Positions 15,036-21,232 of a DNA stretch of 21,232 nt are shown here, piece by piece (the first letter of the stretch is position 1; each line of letters starts with the position of its first letter). Position numbers and translations under genes: made by a program. The notes under the pieces were generated by a model. The model worked only from the letters and a program-made list of their open reading frames with translations. It made no database searches and was not told the DNA's origin. The stretch comes from Phycisphaerae bacterium (lineage in GTDB: Bacteria; Planctomycetota; Phycisphaerae; Phycisphaerales; SM1A02), in the NCBI GenBank assembly GCA_002690755.1, contig NZFT01000003.1, positions 1 through 21,232 on the forward strand. The letters run 5' to 3'.

Positions 15036-16076
15036 TCAATCGACCCGGTCGACGGTCTGGGCGCCTTCGCTCCAGCTCATCGGATGCCGGACACCATCGA
15101 GCGACATGTTCTGGAAGGTGGTGGTGAGGGTCTTCGGCGTGATGACCTGGGTCGCGTGGGTGCTCATGGTCAGTCCGCCGAACCGGCTGCCCTCGTGGGT
15201 CGCGACGATGGTCACGGCGTCACCGTTGCGGGTGATCGAATCGACCTTGCCGTGGATCACCGTTCCGTGGGCGTCGAGATAGAGCGTCGCGACGTGGTCG
15301 TACGCCGGGTCCCAGTACCAGACGAAGAGACTCTCACTCTTCCAGTCGCCGCCCGGTGACTTCGCGGATCGCTCGTACTTGAGCACGTGGTCGTCGGCGA
15401 CCCAGGAGACCACCTCGCGAGCGATGGTCCCGTCGGGACGCGTGGTCTCCCAGGTACCGGGCAGGCCGGCCTCCGCAAGCGTCGCCTTGCAGGGATTCGC
15501 CCGCGTGGATTCGCTGGTCCAGGCGTTACCGTCGGCCCCCTTCACCTTCACCGCATTCGTCCTGGTGTTCAGGCCGGTGTAGGTGACGACGTTCTCATAG
15601 ACCGTGGTCTTGCCCTGTGAGTGCTCGGTGTACTCCCACGTCAGGGTGTCGGCGGTCATGCCGACCAGCACCGAATTGCCGTGGTACGGCTTGCCCATGT
15701 CGAACCCGGAGCCCGCCGAAACGACCGCCTTTCGATCCGCATCCCAGGTCATCACGTTCGACCCCGTGGAGATGACGCGTCCATCCTCGGCCTCCATGTG
15801 ATGACTGTTGTAGAGCTCGCCGGTCGGAACGTCGTACCAGGTCTTCTGCGTGTTCGTGACTTCGAGGCCCGCGGGAATGCCGACCCACATCGCCTCCGTG
15901 ACGCCGACGTCGCTCCAGGTTCCGCAGGCGCCGCGATCCAGGTTCCAGTGAACGAACTCGTCCATGGACGCGGGCGTCGAGCCTTGGTCCGCGACGACGG
16001 TGCCGGTGAACGCCAATGAGGCGGTGATGATGATTCCAGAGGTCAGGTGCTTCAAGATCTGCAATCTCCTGTTCAT
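15036..16076 (-). CDS. Exported protein of unknown function with an internal duplication
   Basis: 346 residues if ATG 16076 is used. This start gives a clean signal peptide (MNRRLQILKHLTSGIIITAS, cleaved after VVA). The frame runs up to 16229, but the added part has no exported-protein character. No strong ribosome-binding site is visible. The mature protein seems to contain two related beta-rich halves. The first includes TWDADRKAVVSAGSGFDMGK and LVGMTADTLTWEYTEHSQGK. The second includes WYWDPAYDHVATLYLDAHGT and DSITRNGDAVTIVATHEGS. The 'W-D ... G ... GxVxxxTxDTLTW' pattern resembles DUF1579-like calycin domains, but I am not sure. It has a single transcription unit with a strong hairpin after it. 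Confidence 0.7.
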   Translation of the reverse strand: MNRRLQILKHLTSGIIITASLAFTGTVVADQGSTPASMDEFVHWNLDRGACGTWSDVGVTEAMWVGIPAGLEVTNTQKTWYDVPTGELYNSHHMEAEDGRVISTGSNVMTWDADRKAVVSAGSGFDMGKPYHGNSVLVGMTADTLTWEYTEHSQGKTTVYENVVTYTGLNTRTNAVKVKGADGNAWTSESTRANPCKATLAEAGLPGTWETTRPDGTIAREVVSWVADDHVLKYERSAKSPGGDWKSESLFVWYWDPAYDHVATLYLDAHGTVIHGKVDSITRNGDAVTIVATHEGSRFGGLTMSTHATQVITPKTLTTTFQNMSLDGVRHPMSWSEGAQTVDRVD

Positions 16077-16172
16077 GGGATGAGGTGGGCGAAAGAACGA
16101 GGCGTTGCCGACGGAACGCTCGGGAACAAGATAGTCGCCGAACCGAGCCAGTGCGTACTTCGGAATGACTGA

Positions 16173-16182
16173 CAAACGTTTG
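16173..16182. promoter_or_regulatory. 10-bp palindrome upstream of the exported protein gene
   Basis: CAAACGTTTG is a perfect palindrome about 100 bases before ATG 16076 on the minus strand. It may be an operator or chance. Confidence 0.25.
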
Positions 16183-16312
16183 GGGCGCATCGAAGATCGG
16201 ATGCGTCGCCCCACCATCGACCACCACACCCATGTCGATTCACATGAGGCCGATCACCCTCCCGTGGGCAGTTTCGGAGCATCCACCGGCGGCGGCTTCC
16301 GGCCGACGAAAC

Positions 16313-16345
16313 GAGGCGGATGTGGAACGTGTCCACATCCGCCTC
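16313..16345 (-). terminator. Perfect 13-bp hairpin terminator of the Fur-divergent gene cluster
   Basis: GAGGCGGATGTGG (16313-16325), a 7-base loop, then CCACATCCGCCTC (16333-16345). It lies 31 bases after the stop of the gene at 16376-17077, at the end of the three-gene minus-strand cluster, and marks its likely 3' end. Confidence 0.75.
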
Positions 16346-16375
16346 ATTGAAGATCAGACCAGGTCGAGGGTTCGT

Positions 16376-17077
16376 TCAGGCCCGACGACGACGGGAGGCG
16401 AGGCCGGCCATCGCGAGCAGGCCGATGGCACCCGGTGCCGGCACGAGGTTGCCCTCGACCCACTCGACGGAGGCTTCGAAGTCCTCGTCGTCCAGGCCGA
16501 AGTTGAACGCGATCCAGAACGAATCACTGGTCGCGAAGCCGTCCATCGCGACGTTGAATTCGAGCAGGTAGGAGCCGGCGATGGAGTTCGGATCGATCGA
16601 GTAGATCGGATGCAGGTCGTAGTCTTCGGAGATCAGGAAATCGATCGAGCCACCGGTCAGCGAATCGATCGACTCCGGTCCGTAGTCGATGAACATCGAG
16701 GTGGCGTTGTCGGCATCGAAGCCGTTGCCGTTCCAGATTCGGAGGCCTGAAGCCAGGTTCAGGTTGAGAGTCGCCCCGATCGGAAGTCCGAGCTCGGCGG
16801 CGACGCCGCCGATCCCGGGTTCGTCGATGGCGAAGGGAAAGTCGGGATCCTCGCCGAAGTGTCCTTCGAAGACCCGCAGACCAGCGACTTCGAGCGTCTC
16901 GGTGTCGTGATCCCATCCACCGGTGCGAAGAACACCGTTGTCGTTCCAGACGCCGATGTCATAGTGCTCCTCACCCTCTTCGTCGGCGATCGCCGCGGAT
17001 GAAATGAGGACGGGAAGCGAGGCCACCACGGCGAGCCGGGCGAGACGAGCAGTCGAACTGAAGGACGTAAACATCAT
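16376..17077 (-). CDS. Secreted PEP-CTERM-like protein, paralogue of the preceding gene
   Basis: 233 residues from ATG 17077 (a second ATG follows at 17074). The frame open to 17482 is a shadow of the previous gene. A signal peptide ends at about residue 31 (SSAAIA). The mature part starts DEEGEEHYDIGVWNDNGVLR and continues with LRVFEGHFGEDPDFPFAIDE, PGIGG, LASGLRIWNGNGFD, DLHPIYSIDP and SDSFWIAFNFGLDDEDFEAS. These blocks line up in order with the 264-residue upstream neighbour. The tail starts VPAPGA, runs through a hydrophobic stretch and ends in SRRRRA: a PEP-CTERM-like exosortase signal. It is acidic, with several His that could bind metal. I recall a family of Zur-repressed PEP-CTERM proteins in cyanobacteria; membership here is an untested suggestion. 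It is the last gene of the cluster, 79 bases after its paralogue. Confidence 0.8.
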   Translation of the reverse strand: MMFTSFSSTARLARLAVVASLPVLISSAAIADEEGEEHYDIGVWNDNGVLRTGGWDHDTETLEVAGLRVFEGHFGEDPDFPFAIDEPGIGGVAAELGLPIGATLNLNLASGLRIWNGNGFDADNATSMFIDYGPESIDSLTGGSIDFLISEDYDLHPIYSIDPNSIAGSYLLEFNVAMDGFATSDSFWIAFNFGLDDEDFEASVEWVEGNLVPAPGAIGLLAMAGLASRRRRA

Positions 17078-17156
17078 TTGAAAACTTTCACTCGGAAGGG
17101 AGTGGATGAGAAGCAGGATTTGGAGACCGAAGCCGCAGAGGGACTGGTCGGAAGGA

Positions 17157-17951
17157 TCAGGGACAGATTCCCCAGGAGCCAAGCAGCAGGCCGACATCGG
17201 CGCCCCCGACGGTTCCATCGCCATCGAGGTCGAGCTCGGGATCTTCGGTTCCGAACGCGCCGAGCATCGAACCGAAGTCCGCGCCGTCGACGACCCCGTT
17301 GCCATCAAAGTCGCCGGGGCATGGGGGTGAGTCGTCGAAGGAGCCGATCGCGGCATCGACTTCGGCGTTGGACGCGTCGTAGTTGAAGAGGATGACGAAC
17401 GGGTCGCTGTCGGCGATCCCCATGGTCGAGTAGAGGGACAGGTCGAGCCTGTAGACACCGGGACGCCGTTCTCCCGAGGCATCGCCGAGAATCTCGAAGT
17501 CGAGGTGCCGATGCCAGCCGCCGTTGGGCTGGACGGCGAGATCGAATCCGCTCATCGGCTCGTCTTCGACCACGCGTTCGAGTGTGATGAAGGAGATGCT
17601 CATCCGCTCGGGAACCGAGGTCGGCGTTTCCCAGTCACCGAGCTTCATGTCCCAGCGGCGCAGACCGGCGAGCACGTTGAAGCCGATCCGTCCCGGAGCG
17701 AACGTCCCTGGGAAGGCGTCGAATCCGGGATTCGACGTGTAGCCGGGGAAACCGGTGTCGCCGAACACCCCGTAGAAGATACCGTTCGCGTCCTCTGCCC
17801 CGATCGGGCCATCGACCTTCAGGCGACCGTCCGCGACTCCGAGCCCGATGTCCCCGGGGTGCTGCGCCATCGCATCGCCGGCGAACAGAAGCAACGGAAG
17901 CAGGAGGATCCGGAGGAGGGCGATTGAGTGTCGTTTCGGATCGTGGTTCAT
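17157..17951 (-). CDS. Secreted protein with dockerin-like repeats, paralogue of the next gene
   Basis: 264 residues from ATG 17951, with AAGGA about 9 bases upstream. A signal peptide ends AMA before QHPGDIG. The domain of about 180 residues carries DIGLGVADGRLKVDG, GIFYGVFGDTGFPGYTSNPG, FAPGRIGFNVLAGLRRWD, GWHRHLDFEIL, GVYRLDLSLYSTMG and SDPFVILFNYDAS. The same blocks are seen in the PEP-CTERM paralogue. The C terminus has two Ca loops, GDFDGNGVVDGADFGSML and LDLDGDGTVGGADVGLLL, of the dockerin-like type. It begins 46 bases after the stop of the prepilin-leader gene, so the two are probably co-transcribed. Its function is unknown; a metal-related extracellular role is inferred only from the divergent Fur-family gene. 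Confidence 0.82.
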   Translation of the reverse strand: MNHDPKRHSIALLRILLLPLLLFAGDAMAQHPGDIGLGVADGRLKVDGPIGAEDANGIFYGVFGDTGFPGYTSNPGFDAFPGTFAPGRIGFNVLAGLRRWDMKLGDWETPTSVPERMSISFITLERVVEDEPMSGFDLAVQPNGGWHRHLDFEILGDASGERRPGVYRLDLSLYSTMGIADSDPFVILFNYDASNAEVDAAIGSFDDSPPCPGDFDGNGVVDGADFGSMLGAFGTEDPELDLDGDGTVGGADVGLLLGSWGICP

Positions 17952-17997
17952 TCGTGGGTGTCCTTGCTGGCGACCTGCAGGTCGATCGACCATCGGC

Positions 17998-18804
17998 TCA
18001 TCCGCCCGTTCTCGGAAGCTCGACCGTGGGATCGAAGGCATTGCGATCCGCCGATTCATAGAGATCGCCGAACTCGATCGTGGCGGTCGAGCCGTCGAGC
18101 ATGCCGTAGTTCGAGGTCGCGAGTTCATCCACGACCTCTTCGCCCTCCGCCGCCGAGATCGCGACCTGGCGGCTTGCAAGTTCCCAGGGCTCGTTCCCCG
18201 CGTCCCATGATTCGACATGGGGGTGGTCACTCACCGCGAAATCGCCCTTCCGGGTCATGTGCAGGAAGCACACGATTCGCTCCGGACGTCGCACCTTCGT
18301 GAACCGATCGGCGGCGTGCCCCGGGCCGTACAACGCGACCATCGGGGAGTAGTTCCTCGAGAGGTAGTTGTTCATGCCGTAGCTGGTCCGACGCAGCGGC
18401 CCCGCCCCGCCGTCCTCGACGCCGATTCCGTCACCCCCGACATCCGAGGGCCAGTGCCGACTCGTGTCCAGCGGCGACTTCATCACGATGTCGTCCGTGT
18501 ATCGCGCGAGGACCTCCGCGAAACTCTGGGCCTCGTCCCCGTAACCACCATGAGGCAGCCCGACGTCCACGAAGTGGTCGGTATTCGTCGCCTGGTACGC
18601 GAGATGCGCAACCCCGAGCTGCCGGAGCTGCGAGAGGTCCATGGTGTTCAAGGAGGCCAGCCGCGCTCCGCGAAGCATCGGAACCGTGATTCCGACGAGG
18701 AGCGTGATGACACCGAGCACGACGAGAATCTCGATGAGCGTGAAGCCGTTTCGTTCTCGCGCTAGCACGCGGCCGAGACCGGGATTTCGTCGCGGTGGAA
18801 TCAT
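17998..18804 (-). CDS. Prepilin-type N-terminal cleavage/methylation domain protein
   Basis: 268 residues from ATG 18804, with GGAG seven bases upstream; the longer frame to 18873 overlaps the promoter and is unlikely. The class III signal RNGFTLIEILVVLGVITLLV has the prepilin peptidase site after Gly20 and the conserved Glu25 (position 5 of the mature form). The rest is a globular domain of the kind found in large planctomycete pseudopilin families (DUF1559-like). It includes TDHFVDVGLPHGGYGDEA, RTSYGMNNYLSRNYSPMVAL, RRPERIVCFLHMTRKGDFAV, SDHPHVESWD and a 'YGMLDGSTATIEFGDLY' end, where many relatives have an ADGH motif. It is first in the cluster behind the Fur-type operators and is rich in surface His/Asp. 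It may be an assembly or surface component, but its role is unknown. Confidence 0.82.
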   Translation of the reverse strand: MIPPRRNPGLGRVLARERNGFTLIEILVVLGVITLLVGITVPMLRGARLASLNTMDLSQLRQLGVAHLAYQATNTDHFVDVGLPHGGYGDEAQSFAEVLARYTDDIVMKSPLDTSRHWPSDVGGDGIGVEDGGAGPLRRTSYGMNNYLSRNYSPMVALYGPGHAADRFTKVRRPERIVCFLHMTRKGDFAVSDHPHVESWDAGNEPWELASRQVAISAAEGEEVVDELATSNYGMLDGSTATIEFGDLYESADRNAFDPTVELPRTGG

Positions 18805-18844
18805 CTGGTCGCTCCAAAAGCGGACATCCGCCTGAATCACCCCT

Positions 18845-18873
18845 ATGATTCCTTGATGGCAATTCAGTGTCAA
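18845..18873 (-). promoter_or_regulatory. Promoter of the prepilin/paralogue cluster
   Basis: On the minus strand TTGACA (18873-18868) is a perfect -35 box. After a 17-base spacer comes AATCAT (18850-18845), which matches the -10 consensus in four of six bases. The predicted start of transcription lies about 35 bases upstream of ATG 18804. Confidence 0.6.
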
Positions 18874-18881
18874 CTTCTATT
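18853..18881 (+). promoter_or_regulatory. Possible promoter of the Fur-family regulator
   Basis: On the plus strand TTGATG (18853-18858) lies 17 bases before TCTATT (18876-18881). Each matches the sigma-70 consensus in four of six bases. Box 2 would overlap the -10 box and the transcription start, allowing autoregulation. Confidence 0.35.
18857..18872. promoter_or_regulatory. Candidate Fur/Zur-type operator, box 1
   Basis: TGGCA, a 6-base spacer, then TGTCA. This inverted repeat has one mismatch and overlaps the -35 box and part of the spacer of the minus-strand promoter. It is well placed for repression. It resembles box 2 in half-site and spacing. Confidence 0.5.
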
Positions 18882-18896
18882 GGCAATAAACTGCCA
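18881..18896. promoter_or_regulatory. Candidate Fur/Zur-type operator, box 2
   Basis: TGGCA, six bases (ATAAAC), then TGCCA: a perfect 5-bp inverted repeat, extended imperfectly outward (ATTGGCA against AATGGCA). Its centre is 24 bases from the centre of box 1. It lies between the two divergent promoters. Confidence 0.55.
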
Positions 18897-18955
18897 TTTT
18901 CACCCCGCTGACGACCCGAATCGACCTGAGCCGTCGAAAATGGGAGAATCTCGGC

Positions 18956-19336
18956 ATGACGAGCCGCAGGAACACGAAGCAGCTTGAGGCGATCCGGACG
19001 GCGATCATGGAGGCCGGCAGGCCACTCTCCATCGAAGAGATCCATGCCGCCGCCAGCGATGCCGTCCCTTCCCTGGGCATCCGCACGGTCTATCGGACGA
19101 TTCGGCGACTGCAGGAGGACGAGGAAGTCGCGAACGTTCCGGTTCCCGGATCGGCAGACCGCTACGAACCCGCGGCAGTCGCGTCGCACCATCACCACCA
19201 CTTCCATTGTCGGATCTGTGATCGTTTCTACGACATCGAGGGCTGCCCGGGTGGCCTGAGCAAGATGCTCCCGAACGGGTTCCAGCTCGAGTCACACGAA
19301 CTCACGCTCTCCGGTCGCTGCGCCGCCTGCGCCTGA
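18956..19336 (+). CDS. Fur-family metalloregulator (Zur/Fur-like)
   Basis: 126 residues from ATG 18956, with GGGAGA eight bases upstream. The N-terminal winged helix (about 6-75) includes the recognition segment SLGIRTVYRTIRRLQEDEEV and the strand ADRYEPA. The C-terminal dimerisation part has a His run (78-82), His84, the pair C85-x-x-C88, Cys97, His114 and the pair C122-x-x-C125. The two C-x-x-C pairs form the structural Zn site of Fur proteins. The regulatory metal cannot be read from the sequence. Zur is my preference because of the divergent His-containing surface proteins. It is shorter than typical Fur (about 140-150 residues). It is divergent from the three-gene cluster, with two inverted repeats between them. 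Confidence 0.88.
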   Translation: MTSRRNTKQLEAIRTAIMEAGRPLSIEEIHAAASDAVPSLGIRTVYRTIRRLQEDEEVANVPVPGSADRYEPAAVASHHHHHFHCRICDRFYDIEGCPGGLSKMLPNGFQLESHELTLSGRCAACA

Positions 19337-19372
19337 TCCCTCCGGGCCGAAGCCGCCCCAGCGCGGCGAAGC

Positions 19373-19837
19373 TCAGATCCGCCGGGTCATGCAGACGCTG
19401 TCCGGACAGTGGCGGTACTCGCCGAACGGCGGGCAGATCTTGAAACCTCCACGTTCATACAGCCGACGCGCGGGCGCGAAGCCCTTGCCGGTTCCGGTCT
19501 CGAGGCTCACGCGGCCGGCGCCCTGCTCGTAGGCCGTCGACACCAGACGCTCGAGCATCGCCCAGCCGATCCCACGTCCGCGGGCCGCTTCAAGCGTGTG
19601 CATCGACTTGATCTCGACGTGATTTTCCTCGAATGGACTCACAGCGCCGATCGCGAGCAGCCGTCCTCCCCCTCGAGCGGCGAAGAACTGCACACCCTCC
19701 GCCGCGAGCGTCTTCGCGTCGAGCACGTTGACGTTCTCCGGCAAGGACCACTCCTGAGCGAAGTCGAGATGGGCCTGCAGCGCGAGCGCGACGTCGGCGG
19801 CCGTCGGATCGTCGAGCGCGATTTCGAGATCGGTCAT
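19373..19837 (-). CDS. GNAT-family N-acetyltransferase
   Basis: 154 residues from ATG 19837. The acetyl-CoA-binding motif A, KSMHTLEAARGRGIGWAMLE, contains R-G-R-G-I-G. It is preceded by the strand FFAARGGGRLLAIGAVSPFE and followed by GRVSLETGTGKGFAPARRLY with the RLYERGGF helix (motif B), all standard for the fold. It transfers acetyl from acetyl-CoA to an amine; the substrate is unknown, and I recall similar small members annotated only as GNAT. It starts 46 bases after the AIM24-family gene stops, so the two probably form an operon. It is convergent with the Fur-family gene. Confidence 0.88.
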   Translation of the reverse strand: MTDLEIALDDPTAADVALALQAHLDFAQEWSLPENVNVLDAKTLAAEGVQFFAARGGGRLLAIGAVSPFEENHVEIKSMHTLEAARGRGIGWAMLERLVSTAYEQGAGRVSLETGTGKGFAPARRLYERGGFKICPPFGEYRHCPDSVCMTRRI

Positions 19838-19883
19838 CGAAGCCGTCCCTTCCCCTGAACCCGTGAAACCGACGCCGAGCCCG

Positions 19884-20588
19884 CTACTTGCTGGGACATT
19901 GCGCGACGATGTGGCTGACCACGCGACCCCAGGGCAGGCTCTGCATGATCACCTTGCCCGAACCCCGGATCGTCGCGAGGAAGACACCGTCGCCGCCGAA
20001 CACCATGGTCTTGAGATTTCCGGCCCGCTCGATCGAGAAGTCGAGCCCCTGATCGAACGCCACCACCGCACCGGGCTCGCACCGCAGCACCTCGTCGTCG
20101 AGCGTGCGTTCGATCACCGAACCGCAGCAGTGCAGGAACGCCGTGCCGTCACCTTCCAGCTGCTGGAGGAAGAAGCCCGCGCCGCCGAACACGCCCGCCC
20201 GGATCCGGTTGGCCCGTTTCGCGTTGATGTGCGTGCCCTTGGTCGCGCACAGGAAGCCGCTGTGCTCGACCTTGATCGCGTTGCCCCAGTCGGGAAGATG
20301 GACCGGCACGATGCGACCCGGACTGTTCGCGGCGAACGAGACCTTCGCAGGCCCGCTTCCACCGTTCTCGAAGTGGGTCAGGAACACGCCCGCGCCGGTG
20401 ACCGCCCGCCCCAACGCCCCCATCAGCCCTCCGCTCTTGCCGGAGCCGTCGCCGACCCTTGCCTCGAAGGTGATGCCCTCGTCCATCGCCAGCAGGGTCG
20501 ACGCCTCCGCGACGAGCTCCTGGCCCGGCTGCAGCGTGACCTCGACCGCCTGCATGTCGTTTCCGAGAATGGTGTGTTCGATCAGCAT
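19884..20588 (-). CDS. AIM24 / TIGR00266 family protein
   Basis: 234 residues from ATG 20588. The sequence shows the family pattern from start to end: MLIEHTILGNDMQAVEVTLQ, PGQELVAEASTLLAMDEGIT, GAGVFLTHFENGG, GRIVPVHLP, GGAGFFLQQLEGDGTAFLHC, EPGAVVAFDQGLDFSIER and GGDGVFLATIRGSGKVIMQS. The fold is a beta-sandwich 'tryptophan RNA-binding attenuator-like' barrel. Bacterial members are of unknown function; the yeast relative AIM24 acts in mitochondrial membrane organisation. The length is normal for the family. It is first of a two-gene unit with the GNAT gene. Confidence 0.9.
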   Translation of the reverse strand: MLIEHTILGNDMQAVEVTLQPGQELVAEASTLLAMDEGITFEARVGDGSGKSGGLMGALGRAVTGAGVFLTHFENGGSGPAKVSFAANSPGRIVPVHLPDWGNAIKVEHSGFLCATKGTHINAKRANRIRAGVFGGAGFFLQQLEGDGTAFLHCCGSVIERTLDDEVLRCEPGAVVAFDQGLDFSIERAGNLKTMVFGGDGVFLATIRGSGKVIMQSLPWGRVVSHIVAQCPSK

Positions 20589-20776
20589 GGGCGGGCTCTT
20601 TCTTCGGGTTGGGGTTTCGCGAATTCGCCGGACGAAAGTCTATCGATCTTGAATCACGAGTACCTCCGTCATCCCGGCATCGGGCCGGTGAAAATCACCC
20701 GTCCGGACGTCATCGTGTTTCCACCCACCATCGGCATCGTCGAATCCACGCCGGGACCGGTCACGAAACGGATCGG

Positions 20777-21232
20777 ATGCCACGCGCCGTCGTCTGGTTC
20801 AAACGCGACCTGCGGGTCGCGGATCACGCACCCCTCGTCGAAGCCGCCGAGCACGGTCCGGTGGTCGGCCTCTACACCCACGAGCCCGAGGTGCTGGCGT
20901 CCCCGGAATGGTCGCCGCGGCATCTCGCCTTCATCGAGGACTGTCTCGGGGAACTCCGGGACCGACTCGCATCGCTCGGTTCGGTCCTGCTGGTGCGACA
21001 CGGCGCCATGCCGGAGACGCTCGACCGCCTCCATGATCAATGGCGATTCGAGGAACTTCGGAGTCACGAGGAGACCGGACTCGCGATCACCTACGCCCGG
21101 GATCGTCGGGTCGCGGCGTGGTGTCGACGCCGGAACGTCCGCTGGATCGAGCGACCGCAGCACGGCGTGGTCCGACCGCTCGCCTCCCGCGACGGCTGGG
21201 CCGGTCGGTGGCGACGAAGAATGGCCACCCCG
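20777..21232 (+). CDS. Cryptochrome/photolyase family protein, 5' part
   Basis: Open from ATG 20777 to the window end without a stop (152 codons), so the gene continues to the right. The N terminus MPRAVVWFKRDLRVADHAPL is the classic photolyase start (VVWFKRDLR-x-x-D). The antenna domain continues with GPVVGLYTHEPEVLASPEWS, RHLAFIEDCLGELRDRL and LVRHGAMPETLDRL. The segment EETGLAITYARDRRVAAWCR, then PQHGVVRPLASRDGW and RRRMATP, resembles deoxyribodipyrimidine photolyases and related cryptochromes. These use FAD and blue light to repair UV-induced pyrimidine dimers or to sense light. The FAD domain lies outside the window, so the type (CPD, DASH or other) cannot be decided. Confidence 0.88.
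   Translation, partial: MPRAVVWFKRDLRVADHAPLVEAAEHGPVVGLYTHEPEVLASPEWSPRHLAFIEDCLGELRDRLASLGSVLLVRHGAMPETLDRLHDQWRFEELRSHEETGLAITYARDRRVAAWCRRRNVRWIERPQHGVVRPLASRDGWAGRWRRRMATP

Overview
The window looks like a chromosomal segment of a high-GC planctomycete, most likely from the class Phycisphaerae (inference). Several secreted proteins carry short C-terminal dockerin-like Ca-binding repeats of the pattern D-x-N/D-G-D-G-x-x-D-x-x-D. Two others end in PEP-CTERM-like tails: a VP motif, a hydrophobic stretch and an Arg cluster. There is also a planctomycete-style prepilin-leader protein, an NHLP-type leader peptide and a membrane protein with a C-x-C-G-Y-D zinc ribbon. No rRNA, tRNA, CRISPR array, transposase or phage gene was seen.

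Left part (1-5053). A pair of minus-strand genes encodes NHLP (nitrile hydratase-like leader peptide) precursors. They lie in a tandem duplication and one copy is cut by the window edge. Next come a small plus-strand lipoprotein, a frameshifted remnant of an FAD/NAD(P) oxidoreductase, a secreted beta-propeller-like protein with a dockerin tail, and a minus-strand type II NADH dehydrogenase.

Middle (5054-13206). The plus strand carries a multi-pass membrane protein, a CPA1-type Na+/H+ antiporter and a small repeat protein of the 5-fold beta-flower type. A minus-strand PEP-CTERM protein follows, then a saccharopine dehydrogenase-like (trans-acting enoyl reductase) protein and a zinc-ribbon membrane protein. 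The section ends with a large minus-strand secreted protein: CBM2-like domain, (Asp-Gly-Gly)9 linker, dockerin-like repeats, and a histidine-rich C-terminal domain I do not recognise.

Right part (13729-21232). Two minus-strand exported proteins come first: a choloylglycine hydrolase-family Ntn hydrolase and a duplicated-domain protein. The most interesting locus follows. A Fur-family metalloregulator (18956-19336, +) is divergent from a three-gene minus-strand cluster (18804 to 16376). The cluster encodes a prepilin-leader protein, a dockerin-tagged secreted protein, and a paralogue of that protein carrying a PEP-CTERM tail instead. The divergent region holds two similar inverted repeats (TGGCA-N6-TGYCA). 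One overlaps the -35 box of a TTGACA-N17-AATCAT promoter, and the other sits where a regulator promoter would lie. I infer a metal-responsive (Zur/Fur-like) surface-protein system. The window ends with a GNAT acetyltransferase and AIM24-family pair and the 5' part of a photolyase/cryptochrome gene.

Long perfect hairpins lie just downstream of several minus-strand genes (8537-8566, 11691-11716, 14949-14981, 16313-16345). They probably act as transcription terminators.
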